The position numbers and the translations under genes were made by a program. The notes beneath the pieces were generated by a model. The model saw only the letters and a program-made list of their open reading frames with translations, was not told the origin of the DNA and searched no databases. This document shows, one piece after another, positions 33,860 to 45,174 of a DNA stretch of 64,000 bases. Position 1 is the stretch's first letter; each line of letters begins with the position of its first letter. Where the stretch lies: positions 1-64,000 of the forward strand of contig JBAWZA010000016.1 of assembly GCA_037143335.1 (NCBI GenBank). The letters run 5' to 3'. The DNA comes from PALSA-1296 sp037143335. Lineage in GTDB: Bacteria > Bacteroidota > Ignavibacteria > Palsa-1295.

Positions 33860-36013
33860 TCAAAACTTTACAACTTCACCCGTCGACAGGGATTCATGAA
33901 TAGCGAAGGTGACAAGCGTCGTCGCTAAGATGGAATCAATAGGAATTGGTGAGCCTGTTCCGGATTTTATTCCCTTGATGAATGCTTCGACTTCTTCCTT
34001 ATGTCCCTTGCCTTGACCAGAAATAATTTTAGGTTTACCTGAGCCAGACCACAGTTCAAGCTCGGTAAAATTTTTCATGATTGCGCTTTTCCCGCCAGCA
34101 AAGACTTGTATTTCTTCTTTCGGAAGTTGTCTATCACCGTTTGCAATGTAGAGAATTGTTGCAACGGAGCCGTTATCATAATTTATGGTGATGGAAATAT
34201 TATCTTTATCAATCATATCCGAACGACCTGAATCGAGCGATGAAGCATGTACACTTTTCGGAAGTGCATCGCCGCAAAGATATGCCGCTGTATCAATGAA
34301 ATGACAAACCTCACCAATAATTCTACCACCACCGATCTCGGGATCCTGCGTCCAATCGGATGCCTTCACCGGTCCGGCATTAACTCGATAAAAAATAAGC
34401 TTCGGTTGATTTGGCTCGCCAAAAAAATCTTTTGTCTTTGTCACAAGTGGAGCAAATCTTCTGTTGAACCCTACCATCAGAGAGGTGCTTCCATCAGCAG
34501 CTTGAGCGATGCGAGCAGTCTCCTCAGCGTTGAGCGCAAGTGGCTTTTCACAAAATACATGCTTGCGTGCACGTAATGATTTTAGAATGAGATCGGCATG
34601 AAGATTATGTCTTGTTGCAATGAAGATTGTATTCACATCCGATGAAGCGATCACTTCATCATAGTTGGTTGTAGAAGATGTAAATCCAAATTTTCTCTGC
34701 GCATCTTGTGAACTTGCTCCTGATTCATTGGCAACAATAACAAGCTCAGCATGCTCTTTAAGAGTCGGCAATAAAAATCCCTGCGCAAAATTCCCTGCAC
34801 CGATAAATCCAACCTTCGGAGATTGTGCAGTAGTAGATTGAGAATCTTTTCCTAATTCGTAATTCGTAATTCGTAATTGCTCACCGCTTGTCGGGTAAGT
34901 CAATACTATTCCTAAATACCGTTCTTTCAATTCGCCAGCAATCAGGTTATAGGCTGTCTGCGCTTCAGTGATAGGATATGTATGCGTAGTGATTTGCGAG
35001 GGGATTACTTTTCGTTCGGCAACAAGTCGCACAAATTCTTGCATGTTGCGTCGCTCTGTCCATCGGACATAACCTATTGGATAATCTATTCCTCGTTCTT
35101 CGTAATCGGATTCGTATCTACCTGGGCCGTACGAGCGGGAGAATCTGAAATCTAATTCTTTCAGATAAAACGGATCGCGCGGAATGTCCATTGATGTAAC
35201 CCCGACCATCACAACCTTCCCGCGGTCGCGAGCGATTTTTGCTGATAGCTCAACTGGATCATTCGAGTTCGCAGCGGCAGTGATAATGACGGAATCTACT
35301 CCGAATCCGTGCGTGATTTGTTTGATCGCTTCGAGTAAATTTTCGGATTGACGGTTAAATGCAATCGCTGTGCCTTGAGTATTTGCAAGATGGACGTTGT
35401 TGGCATCGAGATCAATTCCGATAACGACGCAACCTGCGGCTTTCGCAATCGCACACGTCAGCTGTCCAACAAGACCTAAGCCGATAACTGCGACATACTC
35501 ACCGAGTTTCAACTCTGCTTGACGCACACCTTGCATTGCAATTGCACCGAGCGTTGTATAACATGCCTCTTCGTAAGTTACCGAGTCAGGAATTTTTACG
35601 CACAGATTTTTCAGCACGCTTACGACTTCAGCGTGATTTGCTCCTTGTCCTCCACATGCAACTCTGTCACCTGGTTTAATATCATCAACATCATCGCTGA
35701 CGGCGATGACTTCCCCAGCACATGAGTATCCCATTGCCTTCGGCGTGTCGAGCTTGTTCATGATTCTGTGGTAGGTCTTCCAGAATCCTTGCTGTTTAAT
35801 TTCTGCAATAACTTTTTTTACATCATCTGGTCGGCTCTTTGCTTTTTCCAAGAGCGATGCGCGCGCAAGCTCGACGGACATTTTTTCCGTACCAGCAGAA
35901 ATGAGACTTGCGTAGTTACGTACGATCACACCCGAACGGCGCGGAGCATTCGGTGCATCAACATCGCGGATGGTAATTGCGCCGGAGCGCATGGATTGTA
36001 AGAGTTGCTTCAA
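33860..36013 (-). CDS. Fused zinc-type alcohol dehydrogenase and Gfo/Idh/MocA oxidoreductase
   Basis: A 717-residue two-domain protein. Residues 1-375 are an MDR alcohol dehydrogenase (GYSCAGEVIAV, GDRVACGGQGANHAEV, cofactor motif VIGLGLVGQLT). Residues 395-717 are a Gfo/Idh/MocA oxidoreductase (VGFIGAGNFAQGFLLPTL, ATRHNLHADLIL, CEKPLAL). Such fusions occur in sugar and surface polysaccharide loci; the substrate is not known and no polysaccharide genes are adjacent. The linker (LRITNYELG, about 378-387) is encoded by three AATTCGT units (34854-34874), a repeat otherwise intergenic. The gene stands alone. Confidence 0.85.
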   Translation of the reverse strand: MKQLLQSMRSGAITIRDVDAPNAPRRSGVIVRNYASLISAGTEKMSVELARASLLEKAKSRPDDVKKVIAEIKQQGFWKTYHRIMNKLDTPKAMGYSCAGEVIAVSDDVDDIKPGDRVACGGQGANHAEVVSVLKNLCVKIPDSVTYEEACYTTLGAIAMQGVRQAELKLGEYVAVIGLGLVGQLTCAIAKAAGCVVIGIDLDANNVHLANTQGTAIAFNRQSENLLEAIKQITHGFGVDSVIITAAANSNDPVELSAKIARDRGKVVMVGVTSMDIPRDPFYLKELDFRFSRSYGPGRYESDYEERGIDYPIGYVRWTERRNMQEFVRLVAERKVIPSQITTHTYPITEAQTAYNLIAGELKERYLGIVLTYPTSGEQLRITNYELGKDSQSTTAQSPKVGFIGAGNFAQGFLLPTLKEHAELVIVANESGASSQDAQRKFGFTSSTTNYDEVIASSDVNTIFIATRHNLHADLILKSLRARKHVFCEKPLALNAEETARIAQAADGSTSLMVGFNRRFAPLVTKTKDFFGEPNQPKLIFYRVNAGPVKASDWTQDPEIGGGRIIGEVCHFIDTAAYLCGDALPKSVHASSLDSGRSDMIDKDNISITINYDNGSVATILYIANGDRQLPKEEIQVFAGGKSAIMKNFTELELWSGSGKPKIISGQGKGHKEEVEAFIKGIKSGTGSPIPIDSILATTLVTFAIHESLSTGEVVKF
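34854..34878. repeat. AATTCGT heptamer repeat inside a coding linker
   Basis: Three exact copies of AATTCGT plus AATT. A related AATTCATAATTCGTAATT is intergenic at 22362-22379. Confidence 0.75.
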
Positions 36014-36307
36014 AGTGATTATTGAATTCGTAGAATCAATTCCGATCTTAGAATAGATTTCCTCACTACGTATAATCTAACTATATACGAGTGGGTTCCT
36101 CTAAGTTACAAACCCAGTGTGTGACTTGAACCCTAGGCTGTATTGGTAGACCTGAGCTTGTTGAATGACGAACCTTAATTCATCGCATATACGAAGTTTA
36201 GTTGAACGGGAATATGCAAGTAATGGGTTACTGAATCACCGGACGAAGTGAAGTAACTGTTTATTAGAATTGTTGTTTTACTTGTCACTTGATTTAGAAA
36301 CATAACC

Positions 36308-37816
<1,509 letters not shown>

Positions 37817-37839
37817 ATCACGCAGAGCATTATCTTAAG

Positions 37840-37876
37840 AACGCCGAGTCACGATGGGACTCGGCGTTTTTTTGTT
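37840..37876 (+). terminator. Terminator after catalase
   Basis: AACGCCGAGTC pairs with GACTCGGCGTT around ACGATGG, followed by seven T. Confidence 0.9.
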
Positions 37877-37888
37877 TTAGCGAATCGC

Positions 37889-38344
37889 TTAATGCTTGAT
37901 CGTTACCTTCTTCGTTGTGCTGTCAAATGTCGTACCAAAGGTACTGAGATTTGTAGAAGCAGGACCTTTTGTCACATTCCCCGATAAATCAAACCGCGAA
38001 TCATGGCAGGTGCAGATAATGGTTGTACCTGATTGCTGCATACTATTACCCGTACATGAAGCGTGAGTACAGACCATCAGTATCGTGATGTAACTTGTAG
38101 CGCTCTGCCTGACAATTAATATATCATGTCCATCAGGCGTGGAGGATCGGAGAGCTTGGTTATTTGCCGCGAGCGATGATACGTCAACGGTGATGTTAAA
38201 AGCTGTGACCGATGAGCCTGGGTCAGTAGGGGAGGTGGAACAGCTATTAATGATGGGTGCTATAAATCCAACAACGGCTACGCCTGCCAAACCTTGGCCG
38301 CACATTTTGAGGAAATCTCTTCTGGACTGGGTTAATTCATTCAT
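37889..38344 (-). CDS. Rieske 2Fe-2S protein, Tat-exported
   Basis: A 151-residue protein. The N-terminus has a twin-arginine motif (SRRDFLKM, Arg8-Arg9) and INSC at 32-35 that could be a lipobox. The cluster ligands are Cys92-Thr-His94 with Cys97 (CTHASC) and Cys111-Thr-Cys113-His114 (CTCHDS). Such proteins act in cytochrome bc-type complexes or as separate periplasmic electron carriers; no cytochrome b gene is adjacent, so the partner is unknown. The gene lies between catalase and a small lipoprotein gene. Confidence 0.86.
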   Translation of the reverse strand: MNELTQSRRDFLKMCGQGLAGVAVVGFIAPIINSCSTSPTDPGSSVTAFNITVDVSSLAANNQALRSSTPDGHDILIVRQSATSYITILMVCTHASCTGNSMQQSGTTIICTCHDSRFDLSGNVTKGPASTNLSTFGTTFDSTTKKVTIKH

Positions 38345-38440
38345 AAATAATCAATTCCTAAATAATTTGTGTACTCATGTATGACACCTCTGGAAGGGTA
38401 GTTGTTTCGGGAGGCGAAGGTGAAAAAGAATTCATGGAAA

Positions 38441-38470
38441 AAAAAACCTCGGAACGTGAGTTCCGAGGCA
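38441..38470 (-). terminator. Terminator for the small Ala/Pro lipoprotein
   Basis: Read on the minus strand, CCTCGGAACTCACGTTCCGAGG is followed by a run of T. The stem is CCTCGGAA/TTCCGAGG. Confidence 0.85.
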
Positions 38471-38495
38471 TTCTAACAAAGTTAGTCGAACGAAA

Positions 38496-38723
38496 TTACT
38501 TCTTTTTCATTTCGTCTTTCTTCATCTCAGGAGCCTTAGCATCTGGTGCCTTCTTGCTGGTATCAGCAGGAGCAGCAGCAGGAGCAGCAGGAGCTGGAGC
38601 AGCAGGAGCCGGTGTCATCATCGAATCCGCCGGTTTTGCCTCTTCAGCCTTTTTGCCGCAAGCGATTGTCCCTAAAGACATTGCTGAGAATGCAGCAAGC
38701 ATTAATACATTACGAAGCCTCAT
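38496..38723 (-). CDS. Small Ala/Pro/Lys-rich lipoprotein
   Basis: A 75-residue protein with signal peptide MRLRNVLMLAAFSAMSLG and lipobox TIAC (Cys 22). The mature part is low complexity: Ala-Pro repeats then Lys/Asp/Glu (KAPEMKKDEMKKK). It resembles small abundant outer-membrane or periplasm-spanning lipoproteins; no defined function. The GCAGGAGCAGCAGCA-like DNA is repetitive and may vary in length between strains. Confidence 0.68.
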   Translation of the reverse strand: MRLRNVLMLAAFSAMSLGTIACGKKAEEAKPADSMMTPAPAAPAPAAPAAAPADTSKKAPDAKAPEMKKDEMKKK

Positions 38724-38994
38724 TGTAATTACCTCTTAGTTAAGTGAATAATGAAAAAACAGCCATACCTACTTCCCCGTCCAAAAGCACATTTTCAGAG
38801 CGGTTGGCAAGCATAACTTCTGATTTAAATAAACAACCTGATTGCAAATATACGAAAATTTTGACGCCATAATACAAAAATCACTTTAAAAGCGTTTCAC
38901 CAAAATGTACCGCCACCCGAATCTGCCAAGAAGTCCCGCAGAATACCGCCTCGGATTGAACTCTCCGGTACGTGTACGGCGTTGTCATTCCTCA

Positions 38995-40443
38995 ATGCCA
39001 TTACAGATTTACAACACCCTCCACCGCCAAAAGGAGGAATTCATTCCACTCGACCCCAATCGTGTAGGCATGTATGTTTGCGGTCCGACCGTTTATTCGG
39101 ATACGCATATCGGCCATGCCAAGAGCTATATCAGCTTTGATGTCGTTCGTCGCTACCTCATGTTTTTGGGATACCCTCTTACTTATGTCCAGAACATTAC
39201 CGACGTCGGCCACCTGACAGATGACGCCGACGAGGGGGAGGATAAGCTCATCAAGAAAAGCTCGGCTGTGAAGCAACACCCGATGCAAATCGCAGAAACC
39301 TATACCCGCAGATTCTACGAGGACTTGGCGAGGTTGAATGTCCTGCCCCCTGACATAGCCCCGCGAGCCTCTGGTCATATCATTGAGCAAATCGAGATTA
39401 TTAAGGACTTACTTGCCAAAGGATTCGCCTATGAAGTCGGGGGCAGTGTGTATTTCGATGTAACCAAAGACCCGGATTACGGCAAGCTCTCGGGTAGGAA
39501 AACCGAAGACCAGGAAGGGCAAGGACGGGTTGAGTCGCGGAGCGAGAAGCGGCATCCGAATGACTTTGCCCTCTGGAAAAATGCCGAGAAGGGGCATATC
39601 CTCCGCTGGCCATCGCCGTGGGGTGATGGATTCCCAGGGTGGCATATTGAGTGTTCAGCAATGAGTATGAAGTATCTCGGGGAAACATTCGATATTCATG
39701 GCGGTGGCTTAGAAAACCAATTCCCCCACCACGAATGCGAAATCGCCCAGTCGGAGTCATCCACCGGCAAACCATTTGCTACCTATTGGATGCACAATAA
39801 CATGGTAACGGTGGACGGAGTAAAGATGGGGAAATCACTCGGGAATTCCAGTTACCTCCGTGATCTCTTCGAGCTTTATGACCCAATGACTCTGAGGTTC
39901 TATATCTTGCAGTCGCACTATCGGGGTACGACGGAGTTTAAGGAAGATGCCATCGAAGGTACGGCAGTCGGATACAGAAGACTGGTGGAAGGTTATGAGC
40001 GTCTGAAAAAAGGAGTCGGCAACCCACCTCGTCGCCCACTGACTCAGGCTGACCAAGAACATCCACTCTATATATCGTTTGTTGAGGCTATGAACGATGA
40101 TTTCAATACCTCGAAGGCACTTGCAGTGCTCTTCGGGCTTGACAAGTGGCTCATTACTGTAGCTCGCTGGGAGACTGAAGCTGAGCAAGTTTACCAAATT
40201 TGGACAGCATTAGCTGATGACGTACTCGGAATCCTACCGATATCGGACTCCGGTAATCGGTCATCAGACTCCGACTCAGCAACCATTGCGCTGGGAAACC
40301 TTGTCCAGAGAAAAATTGAAGAGCGCAAGGAAGCCCGCCTCCGGAAGGACTTTGCAGCAGGGGATGCAATCCGCGATGAATTAGCCACTGCTGGGATAAT
40401 CCTTGAGGATTCTAAATCTGGGACGACGTGGAGCTTGAGTTAA
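38995..40443 (+). CDS. cysS: Cysteinyl-tRNA synthetase
   Basis: A 482-residue class I enzyme from ATG 38995 (MPLQIYNTLHRQKEEF); the 30-codon frame upstream is not conserved in style. The zinc and ATP-binding start CGPTVYSDTHIGHA is at residues 24-37 and the KMSKS loop is KMGKS, near residue 279. Zinc ligands in HIECSAMS and HHECEIAQ are present. It charges tRNA-Cys. The C-terminal tRNA-recognition part is complete. Confidence 0.95.
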   Translation: MPLQIYNTLHRQKEEFIPLDPNRVGMYVCGPTVYSDTHIGHAKSYISFDVVRRYLMFLGYPLTYVQNITDVGHLTDDADEGEDKLIKKSSAVKQHPMQIAETYTRRFYEDLARLNVLPPDIAPRASGHIIEQIEIIKDLLAKGFAYEVGGSVYFDVTKDPDYGKLSGRKTEDQEGQGRVESRSEKRHPNDFALWKNAEKGHILRWPSPWGDGFPGWHIECSAMSMKYLGETFDIHGGGLENQFPHHECEIAQSESSTGKPFATYWMHNNMVTVDGVKMGKSLGNSSYLRDLFELYDPMTLRFYILQSHYRGTTEFKEDAIEGTAVGYRRLVEGYERLKKGVGNPPRRPLTQADQEHPLYISFVEAMNDDFNTSKALAVLFGLDKWLITVARWETEAEQVYQIWTALADDVLGILPISDSGNRSSDSDSATIALGNLVQRKIEERKEARLRKDFAAGDAIRDELATAGIILEDSKSGTTWSLS

Positions 40444-40597
40444 GCTACCCCTGAGCCTGATGGATACTTAGTGCGATGTCATACATTTAGGGCATTTTTG
40501 GTGAAATTAGGGAAACTTTTTAGACCGAATTCGTATTTATTGTTACCGTTTTTAAAACAGTAGTATTTTTTAACCCATTTTTAAAGGAATTCAACAC

Positions 40598-41128
40598 ATG
40601 GTTTCAAGAATGAAACTCACCATCTTAAGCGTCGCTGTATTCGGCTTCGTTTTAGCTTTTTCAACAAATTCGTTCGCTCAGAAGATTGGCGTCGTTGACG
40701 GTACTAAGGTTCTAAGCGGATTTAGCGAGTTCACAGCTGCGCAGGCTAAGATCCAAGGGATCTACAAACTCTGGCAGGATACCGCTCTCACGATGCAAAA
40801 AAACTTGAAGGAAAAGTTTGATAACTATTCCAAAATCAAGGAGACGATGTCGAAGGAAGCTTTGGCAAAAGCTGATGAAGAGTTGCAAAAGCTCAATACG
40901 GAGATCACAAAGTATAACGATGCAAAGACCAACCAACAGACTGGTGAAATCGTAAAGCTTCAGAATGATCTCATAACTCCAGTCCGCGAAAAGGCAACTG
41001 CAGCGGTAGGAACTGTTGCTAAAAAGAGGAAGCTCGATCTTATCTTCGAAAAGTCTCAGACAAGCTATTATGCTGAAGGAACAATTGTTGATATCACCGA
41101 TGATGTCATCGCAGCGCTGAAGAAATAA
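40598..41128 (+). CDS. Skp/OmpH-family periplasmic chaperone, first copy
   Basis: A 176-residue exported protein (MKLTILSVAVFGFV start is five codons inside; signal peptide ends SFAQ). The mature part is a long coiled coil with Lys/Glu/Gln heptads (residues 55-130), between short beta strands (KIGVVDGTKVL and LDLIFEKSQTSYY). Skp chaperones escort unfolded outer-membrane proteins. Bacteroidota usually carry two adjacent copies, as here. The leader has a TATTTATTG box at 40534. Confidence 0.87.
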   Translation: MVSRMKLTILSVAVFGFVLAFSTNSFAQKIGVVDGTKVLSGFSEFTAAQAKIQGIYKLWQDTALTMQKNLKEKFDNYSKIKETMSKEALAKADEELQKLNTEITKYNDAKTNQQTGEIVKLQNDLITPVREKATAAVGTVAKKRKLDLIFEKSQTSYYAEGTIVDITDDVIAALKK

Positions 41129-41173
41129 TCAGTGTAGTTTTTCGTCCCTGTTCACTTTTGGGGCACAATTTGT

Positions 41174-41210
41174 AAGCGCGTTTGCTTTAGTATAGGCAGA
41201 CGCGCTTTTT
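41174..41210 (+). terminator. Terminator between the two skp-like genes
   Basis: AAGCGCGTTTGC pairs with GCAGACGCGCTT (one T-G pair), followed by T. Confidence 0.75.
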
Positions 41211-41285
41211 CTTTCATTAAAATGTTTCTGCACTGATACACTTTATGATTGCCCGGGCTAACCAGAGATTCAAGATTTCTTCCAA

Positions 41286-41909
41286 ATGATTATGAAAAAA
41301 TATTTACTTCTCCTCATCGTTGCCGCCATGACATGCGCGGCTTCGGGTCTGGTTGCACAATCGCGGATTGCATTTATTGATGCGACAAAACTTTTGAAAC
41401 GGATGCCCGAAGCGATTGACGCCGAGTCCAGACTCGATCAAATCGTCAACGGTTGGAATAAAGATCTTACTGATATGGAAGCCGACCTCAAACGAAAGAG
41501 CACTGACTTCGAAAAGAAAAAACTCATCATGGCAGATGCTGAACGCAGTGCGATCGAAATGGATATTACCGACCTCAAAAAACGCATTGACCAATTCCGT
41601 CAGGATAAATACGGAATGAGTGGCGAGCTCTACAAACAGCAGACTGAATTGATGAAGGGCGCGTACGAGAAATTCAACAAGGCACTCGAAGAAGCAGCTC
41701 AGGAGGGAAAGTACGATTATGTGTTCGATCGCAACGCAAACGACCACTCGATTCTCTACACGAATGCAAAATTTGATTTGACGCTACCTGTTGCAAAAAA
41801 GTTAGGACTTGAGACCAGCGATATTTTCTCCATTCCACTAGTCAATACTCCGCTCAATCCGAGTAAACCAAATGGTTCAACGCAAACCCCTCCACCCCAG
41901 CCTCATTAA
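41286..41909 (+). CDS. Skp/OmpH-family periplasmic chaperone, second copy
   Basis: A 207-residue protein with signal peptide ending GLVAQ. A coiled coil covers about residues 45-140, with flanking strands SRIAFIDATKLL and YDYVFDRNAND as in the OmpH family. The C-terminal tail after residue 180 is Pro/Asn/Thr-rich and longer than usual. It is 27 bases upstream of lpxD, the normal skp-lpxD order in outer-membrane assembly operons; bamA is not in the window. Confidence 0.87.
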   Translation: MIMKKYLLLLIVAAMTCAASGLVAQSRIAFIDATKLLKRMPEAIDAESRLDQIVNGWNKDLTDMEADLKRKSTDFEKKKLIMADAERSAIEMDITDLKKRIDQFRQDKYGMSGELYKQQTELMKGAYEKFNKALEEAAQEGKYDYVFDRNANDHSILYTNAKFDLTLPVAKKLGLETSDIFSIPLVNTPLNPSKPNGSTQTPPPQPH

Positions 41910-41936
41910 GTCACACACTAATTTTCTTTGCTCTCA

Positions 41937-42923
41937 ATGACACTCCACGAACTCGCTAAGCAACTTGATGCTCGCATTGAGCGGGGAAGTGGTAAGGAAG
42001 AAATTTCATCTGTCGAGGCGATTGGCGAGGCGCGTGCAGGATCGGTTTGTTTTATCTCGAATCCATCGTATGAAAAATATCTCTCTACAACACAAGCATC
42101 GGCGGTAATTATTTCGGAGGCTTTGGTTGTAACAGAGAATGTATCAACGCCTGCTCTTCTCAGAACCCCTAACCCGTACGTTGCCTTTGCACGAGCTATA
42201 GAATTATTCAATCCTCGCAAGGATATGTTTGTGCCGAAGGTGCATCCTTCAGCCGTTATTAGTCCATCAGCAAAGTTGCATGAGTCCGTAGGAATCGGTG
42301 CGCATGTATATGTGGGCGAGGATGTAACGATTGGAGAAGGTTCTGCTATTCATCCGGGTGCAGTAATCTACGATAATACGGTAATCGGAAGGCATGTCGT
42401 CATCGGAGCAGGCAGTGTGATTGGCTTTGATGGATTCGGCTACGCAGCGACTTCCGAGAAAACATTCACGAAGATTCCGCAAATCGGAAATGTCATAATC
42501 GAGGATGATGTTGAGATCGGCGCATTGTGTACTATTGATAGAGCGACGCTGAATCATACTATTATACATCGAGGTGTGAAGCTTGATAACTTGGTGCATA
42601 TTGCTCATAACGTCGAGATCGGTGAAGATACCGTCATCGCAGCGCAGACAGGTATCTCCGGTTCAGCAAAAATCGGCAAGCGTAATCAAATAGCGGGACA
42701 GGTAGGAATGATTGGGCATATTACGATTGCTGATGACGTTACCATCATCGCGCAATCCGGAGTTTCAAAAGCAATTACAAAATCGGGCACATACTTTGGT
42801 GCACCAGCAAAGGAATTTCGAGCCGCACTCCGACAAGAAGGAGCGCTTGCACAATTGCCCGAGCTTCTGCAACGTGTCAGAGAACTCGAAGAAAAAATTC
42901 GCATACTTGAAGGACATTCATAA
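41937..42923 (+). CDS. lpxD: UDP-3-O-acylglucosamine N-acyltransferase
   Basis: A 328-residue lipid A enzyme using ATG 41937; TTG at 41928 is less likely. After an N-terminal uridine-binding domain, hexapeptide repeats run from residue 105 to 275 (VHPSAVI, IGEGSAIHPGAVIYD, IGKRNQIAGQVGMIGHI), forming a left-handed beta helix. The catalytic His lies in NLVHIAHNVEIGED. A short C-terminal helix (LLQRVRELEEKIRIL) ends the protein. It adds the second acyl chain to UDP-glucosamine. Confidence 0.94.
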   Translation: MTLHELAKQLDARIERGSGKEEISSVEAIGEARAGSVCFISNPSYEKYLSTTQASAVIISEALVVTENVSTPALLRTPNPYVAFARAIELFNPRKDMFVPKVHPSAVISPSAKLHESVGIGAHVYVGEDVTIGEGSAIHPGAVIYDNTVIGRHVVIGAGSVIGFDGFGYAATSEKTFTKIPQIGNVIIEDDVEIGALCTIDRATLNHTIIHRGVKLDNLVHIAHNVEIGEDTVIAAQTGISGSAKIGKRNQIAGQVGMIGHITIADDVTIIAQSGVSKAITKSGTYFGAPAKEFRAALRQEGALAQLPELLQRVRELEEKIRILEGHS

Positions 42924-42951
42924 TTCCTTCTTAAGAGAAAACATATTTTCC

Positions 42952-43752
42952 ATGTCAGAACAATCTATAGCATACCAAACCCTTACGTCATCAATCGAAG
43001 AACGTGTTGCTCGAATAACAATTAATCGCCCCGAAAAACTGAACGCACTCAGTTCAGCGGTGCTTGATGATCTCCGTCACCTTGTCACCGATCTTCGAGA
43101 GCGCGATGATGTGCGAGTTGTTGTGATTACCGGTTCAGGTGAGAAAGCATTTGTTGCCGGAGCTGACATTGGCGAACTTGCCGCTCTTAATGATATCGAT
43201 GAAGGAAGAGAATTTGCGCAGAACGGACAGGCTGTTTTTAGCTTGATCGAGTCATCACCCAAACCATTTATCGCGGCAGTCAATGGTTTCGCTCTCGGCG
43301 GCGGATGCGAGCTTGCACTCGCTTGCCACATTCGTATTTGTTCGGAGAATGCAAAGTTCGGTCAACCAGAAGTGAATCTCGGCATTATCCCAGGTTATGG
43401 TGGTACTCAGCGACTCACTCGCGTTCTTGGCAGAACTCTTGCGACCGACCTCATTCTAACCGGTAGGCAGATGGACGCCCGCGAAGCGCTCGAGCAAGGA
43501 TTAGTCGCACGCGTTGTGGCGCAAGCAGAATTACTTTCCACAGCAACACAGATGGCTCAGACAATTGCCGCCAAAGCTCCGCTTGCCATTAGCGCTGCAC
43601 TCGAATGTATTGTGGAAGGAATTGACGAATCTATCGAAGAAGGGCTTGGACGTGAGGCTGATCGTTTTGCACACCTCACCACTTCATCGGATTTCCATGA
43701 GGGAACAACAGCTTTTCTGGAAAAGCGAAAAGCTAACTTTGAAGGTAAATAA
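42952..43752 (+). CDS. Enoyl-CoA hydratase/isomerase family protein
   Basis: A 266-residue crotonase-fold enzyme from ATG 42952 (MSEQSIAYQTLTSSIEERVA). The oxyanion hole motifs are AFVAGADIGEL (about 71) and NGFALGGGCELALACHIR (about 105), and both catalytic Glu positions are present (GGCELAL and QPEVNLGIIPGYGG). The likely reaction is hydration of 2-enoyl-CoA or 3-hydroxybutyryl-CoA dehydration. It is 28 bases after lpxD. Confidence 0.9.
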   Translation: MSEQSIAYQTLTSSIEERVARITINRPEKLNALSSAVLDDLRHLVTDLRERDDVRVVVITGSGEKAFVAGADIGELAALNDIDEGREFAQNGQAVFSLIESSPKPFIAAVNGFALGGGCELALACHIRICSENAKFGQPEVNLGIIPGYGGTQRLTRVLGRTLATDLILTGRQMDAREALEQGLVARVVAQAELLSTATQMAQTIAAKAPLAISAALECIVEGIDESIEEGLGREADRFAHLTTSSDFHEGTTAFLEKRKANFEGK

Positions 43753-43790
43753 ATTATTTTGACCCCAATAGATTCTAGAAAATTTTCCCG

Positions 43791-44921
43791 ATGGTTCGGA
43801 CGGACTTAGAACAATACTACGCACTCTACCTCATTCCCGGGATCGGAGCCAAGCGTCTCCTCGCATTATCTGAGTATTTCGGAGGAGTTCAGACAGCGTT
43901 CACAGCGAGCAAATCACAGTTGGCAAATGTCTCGGGTATCTCCAAGCAACTTGCTGATGATATAGCCACTCTGCGTACGCAGATGCATGACGTTGCCGCT
44001 CAAGAGATTGAGTCGCTACCTGATGATGTAGCAATCATTACGTACTTTGACTCAGAATTCCCCGACCAACTCAAACACATCTACCAACCGCCGGCAATTC
44101 TTTTTGTCCGAGGAAATATCAGCCTACTCAAATCCGAGAAAAATCTTGCTATCATTGGCTCGCGCAAAATGACAGACTATGGCAAGCGCATCACCAAAGA
44201 ACTCGGCAGTTCATTTGCCTCTCACGGTGTTGTTGTCACAAGTGGCTTTGCAACGGGAGTTGATACCTGTGCACACGAATCAGTCTTTGAGGCAGGCGGC
44301 GAAACGATAGGCGTGCTCGGCTCTGGCATTGATGTCCTCTATCCAGCATCAAATAAAAATTTTGCCAAACGGCTTCTTGAATCAGGAAGAGGAGCGATTG
44401 TTTCTGAACTCCCCCCTGGCGCACCACCAGAGGCAAAAAATTTCCCGTGGCGTAATCGCATCGTTAGCGGAATGACGAAGGCAAGTATTATAATAGAGAG
44501 TGAAGAGAAAGGTGGCTCGATGATTACTGCCTCGCTCGCACTCGATCAAGGCAGGGATATCTTTGCCCTACCCGGCGATGTCACCCGCCCCATGAGCCAA
44601 GGACCGAATTTATTGATCTATGAAAGCCGAGCACGGCTTTTTCGAACGTCCCAGGACATACTTGAAGTATTAGGCTGGGTCGCCAAGCCAGGCTCATTCC
44701 GCCAGAGCCAGAAGCGTCAAGCCTCGACAAGACCCGAACTTAATGCTGGTGAGAAGAAAATCATGGCTATCTTGGACGAAGCGGGTGAGGCACTCCATAT
44801 TGATGCAATTGTCGAGCGCACGGGGTTGGAAGTGCAAGATGCGTTGGTGAGATTACTGGAGTTGGAATTCAAGGATATAGTGCGTCAAATGGCAGGAAAA
44901 CACTTCTCGAGCATTTTTTAA
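43791..44921 (+). CDS. dprA: DNA-processing protein A (ssDNA uptake, RecA loader)
   Basis: A 376-residue DprA/Smf. An N-terminal helix-hairpin-helix-like part (YLIPGIGAKRLLALSEYFGG) precedes the Rossmann core, with IIGSRKMTDYGKRI near 119, TSGFATGVDTCAHESVF near 150 and SGIDVLYPASNK near 180. A winged-helix DML1-like domain ends the protein. It protects incoming single strands and loads RecA in natural transformation. Confidence 0.94.
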   Translation: MVRTDLEQYYALYLIPGIGAKRLLALSEYFGGVQTAFTASKSQLANVSGISKQLADDIATLRTQMHDVAAQEIESLPDDVAIITYFDSEFPDQLKHIYQPPAILFVRGNISLLKSEKNLAIIGSRKMTDYGKRITKELGSSFASHGVVVTSGFATGVDTCAHESVFEAGGETIGVLGSGIDVLYPASNKNFAKRLLESGRGAIVSELPPGAPPEAKNFPWRNRIVSGMTKASIIIESEEKGGSMITASLALDQGRDIFALPGDVTRPMSQGPNLLIYESRARLFRTSQDILEVLGWVAKPGSFRQSQKRQASTRPELNAGEKKIMAILDEAGEALHIDAIVERTGLEVQDALVRLLELEFKDIVRQMAGKHFSSIF

Positions 44922-45174
44922 AAGATTTTTTGAAAATAATGTGTAACCTTTTGGACTTTCAAACGACTTTTAAAGGTGAGGGGAAAGTTTTTCGTATTTT
45001 AGTATTCCAGAATTGAGCAAAAAGTACCAAATTCTTCGAATTTGCGTTGTTTTGGGCATTTTGGGTTACGGGGACAGTAAACCGCTCCTTAGGGGAGGTC
45101 TTAAGGTGAGGGTTGTGTCCGAGTGTTTGTTGTGAACCCCTACGTTTTATTTATTAACTAACTATATCAATACG

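Noticed and set aside
34854..34878. Possible CRISPR or direct-repeat array
   Set aside because: Units are seven bases with no spacers; no cas genes are seen anywhere in the window.
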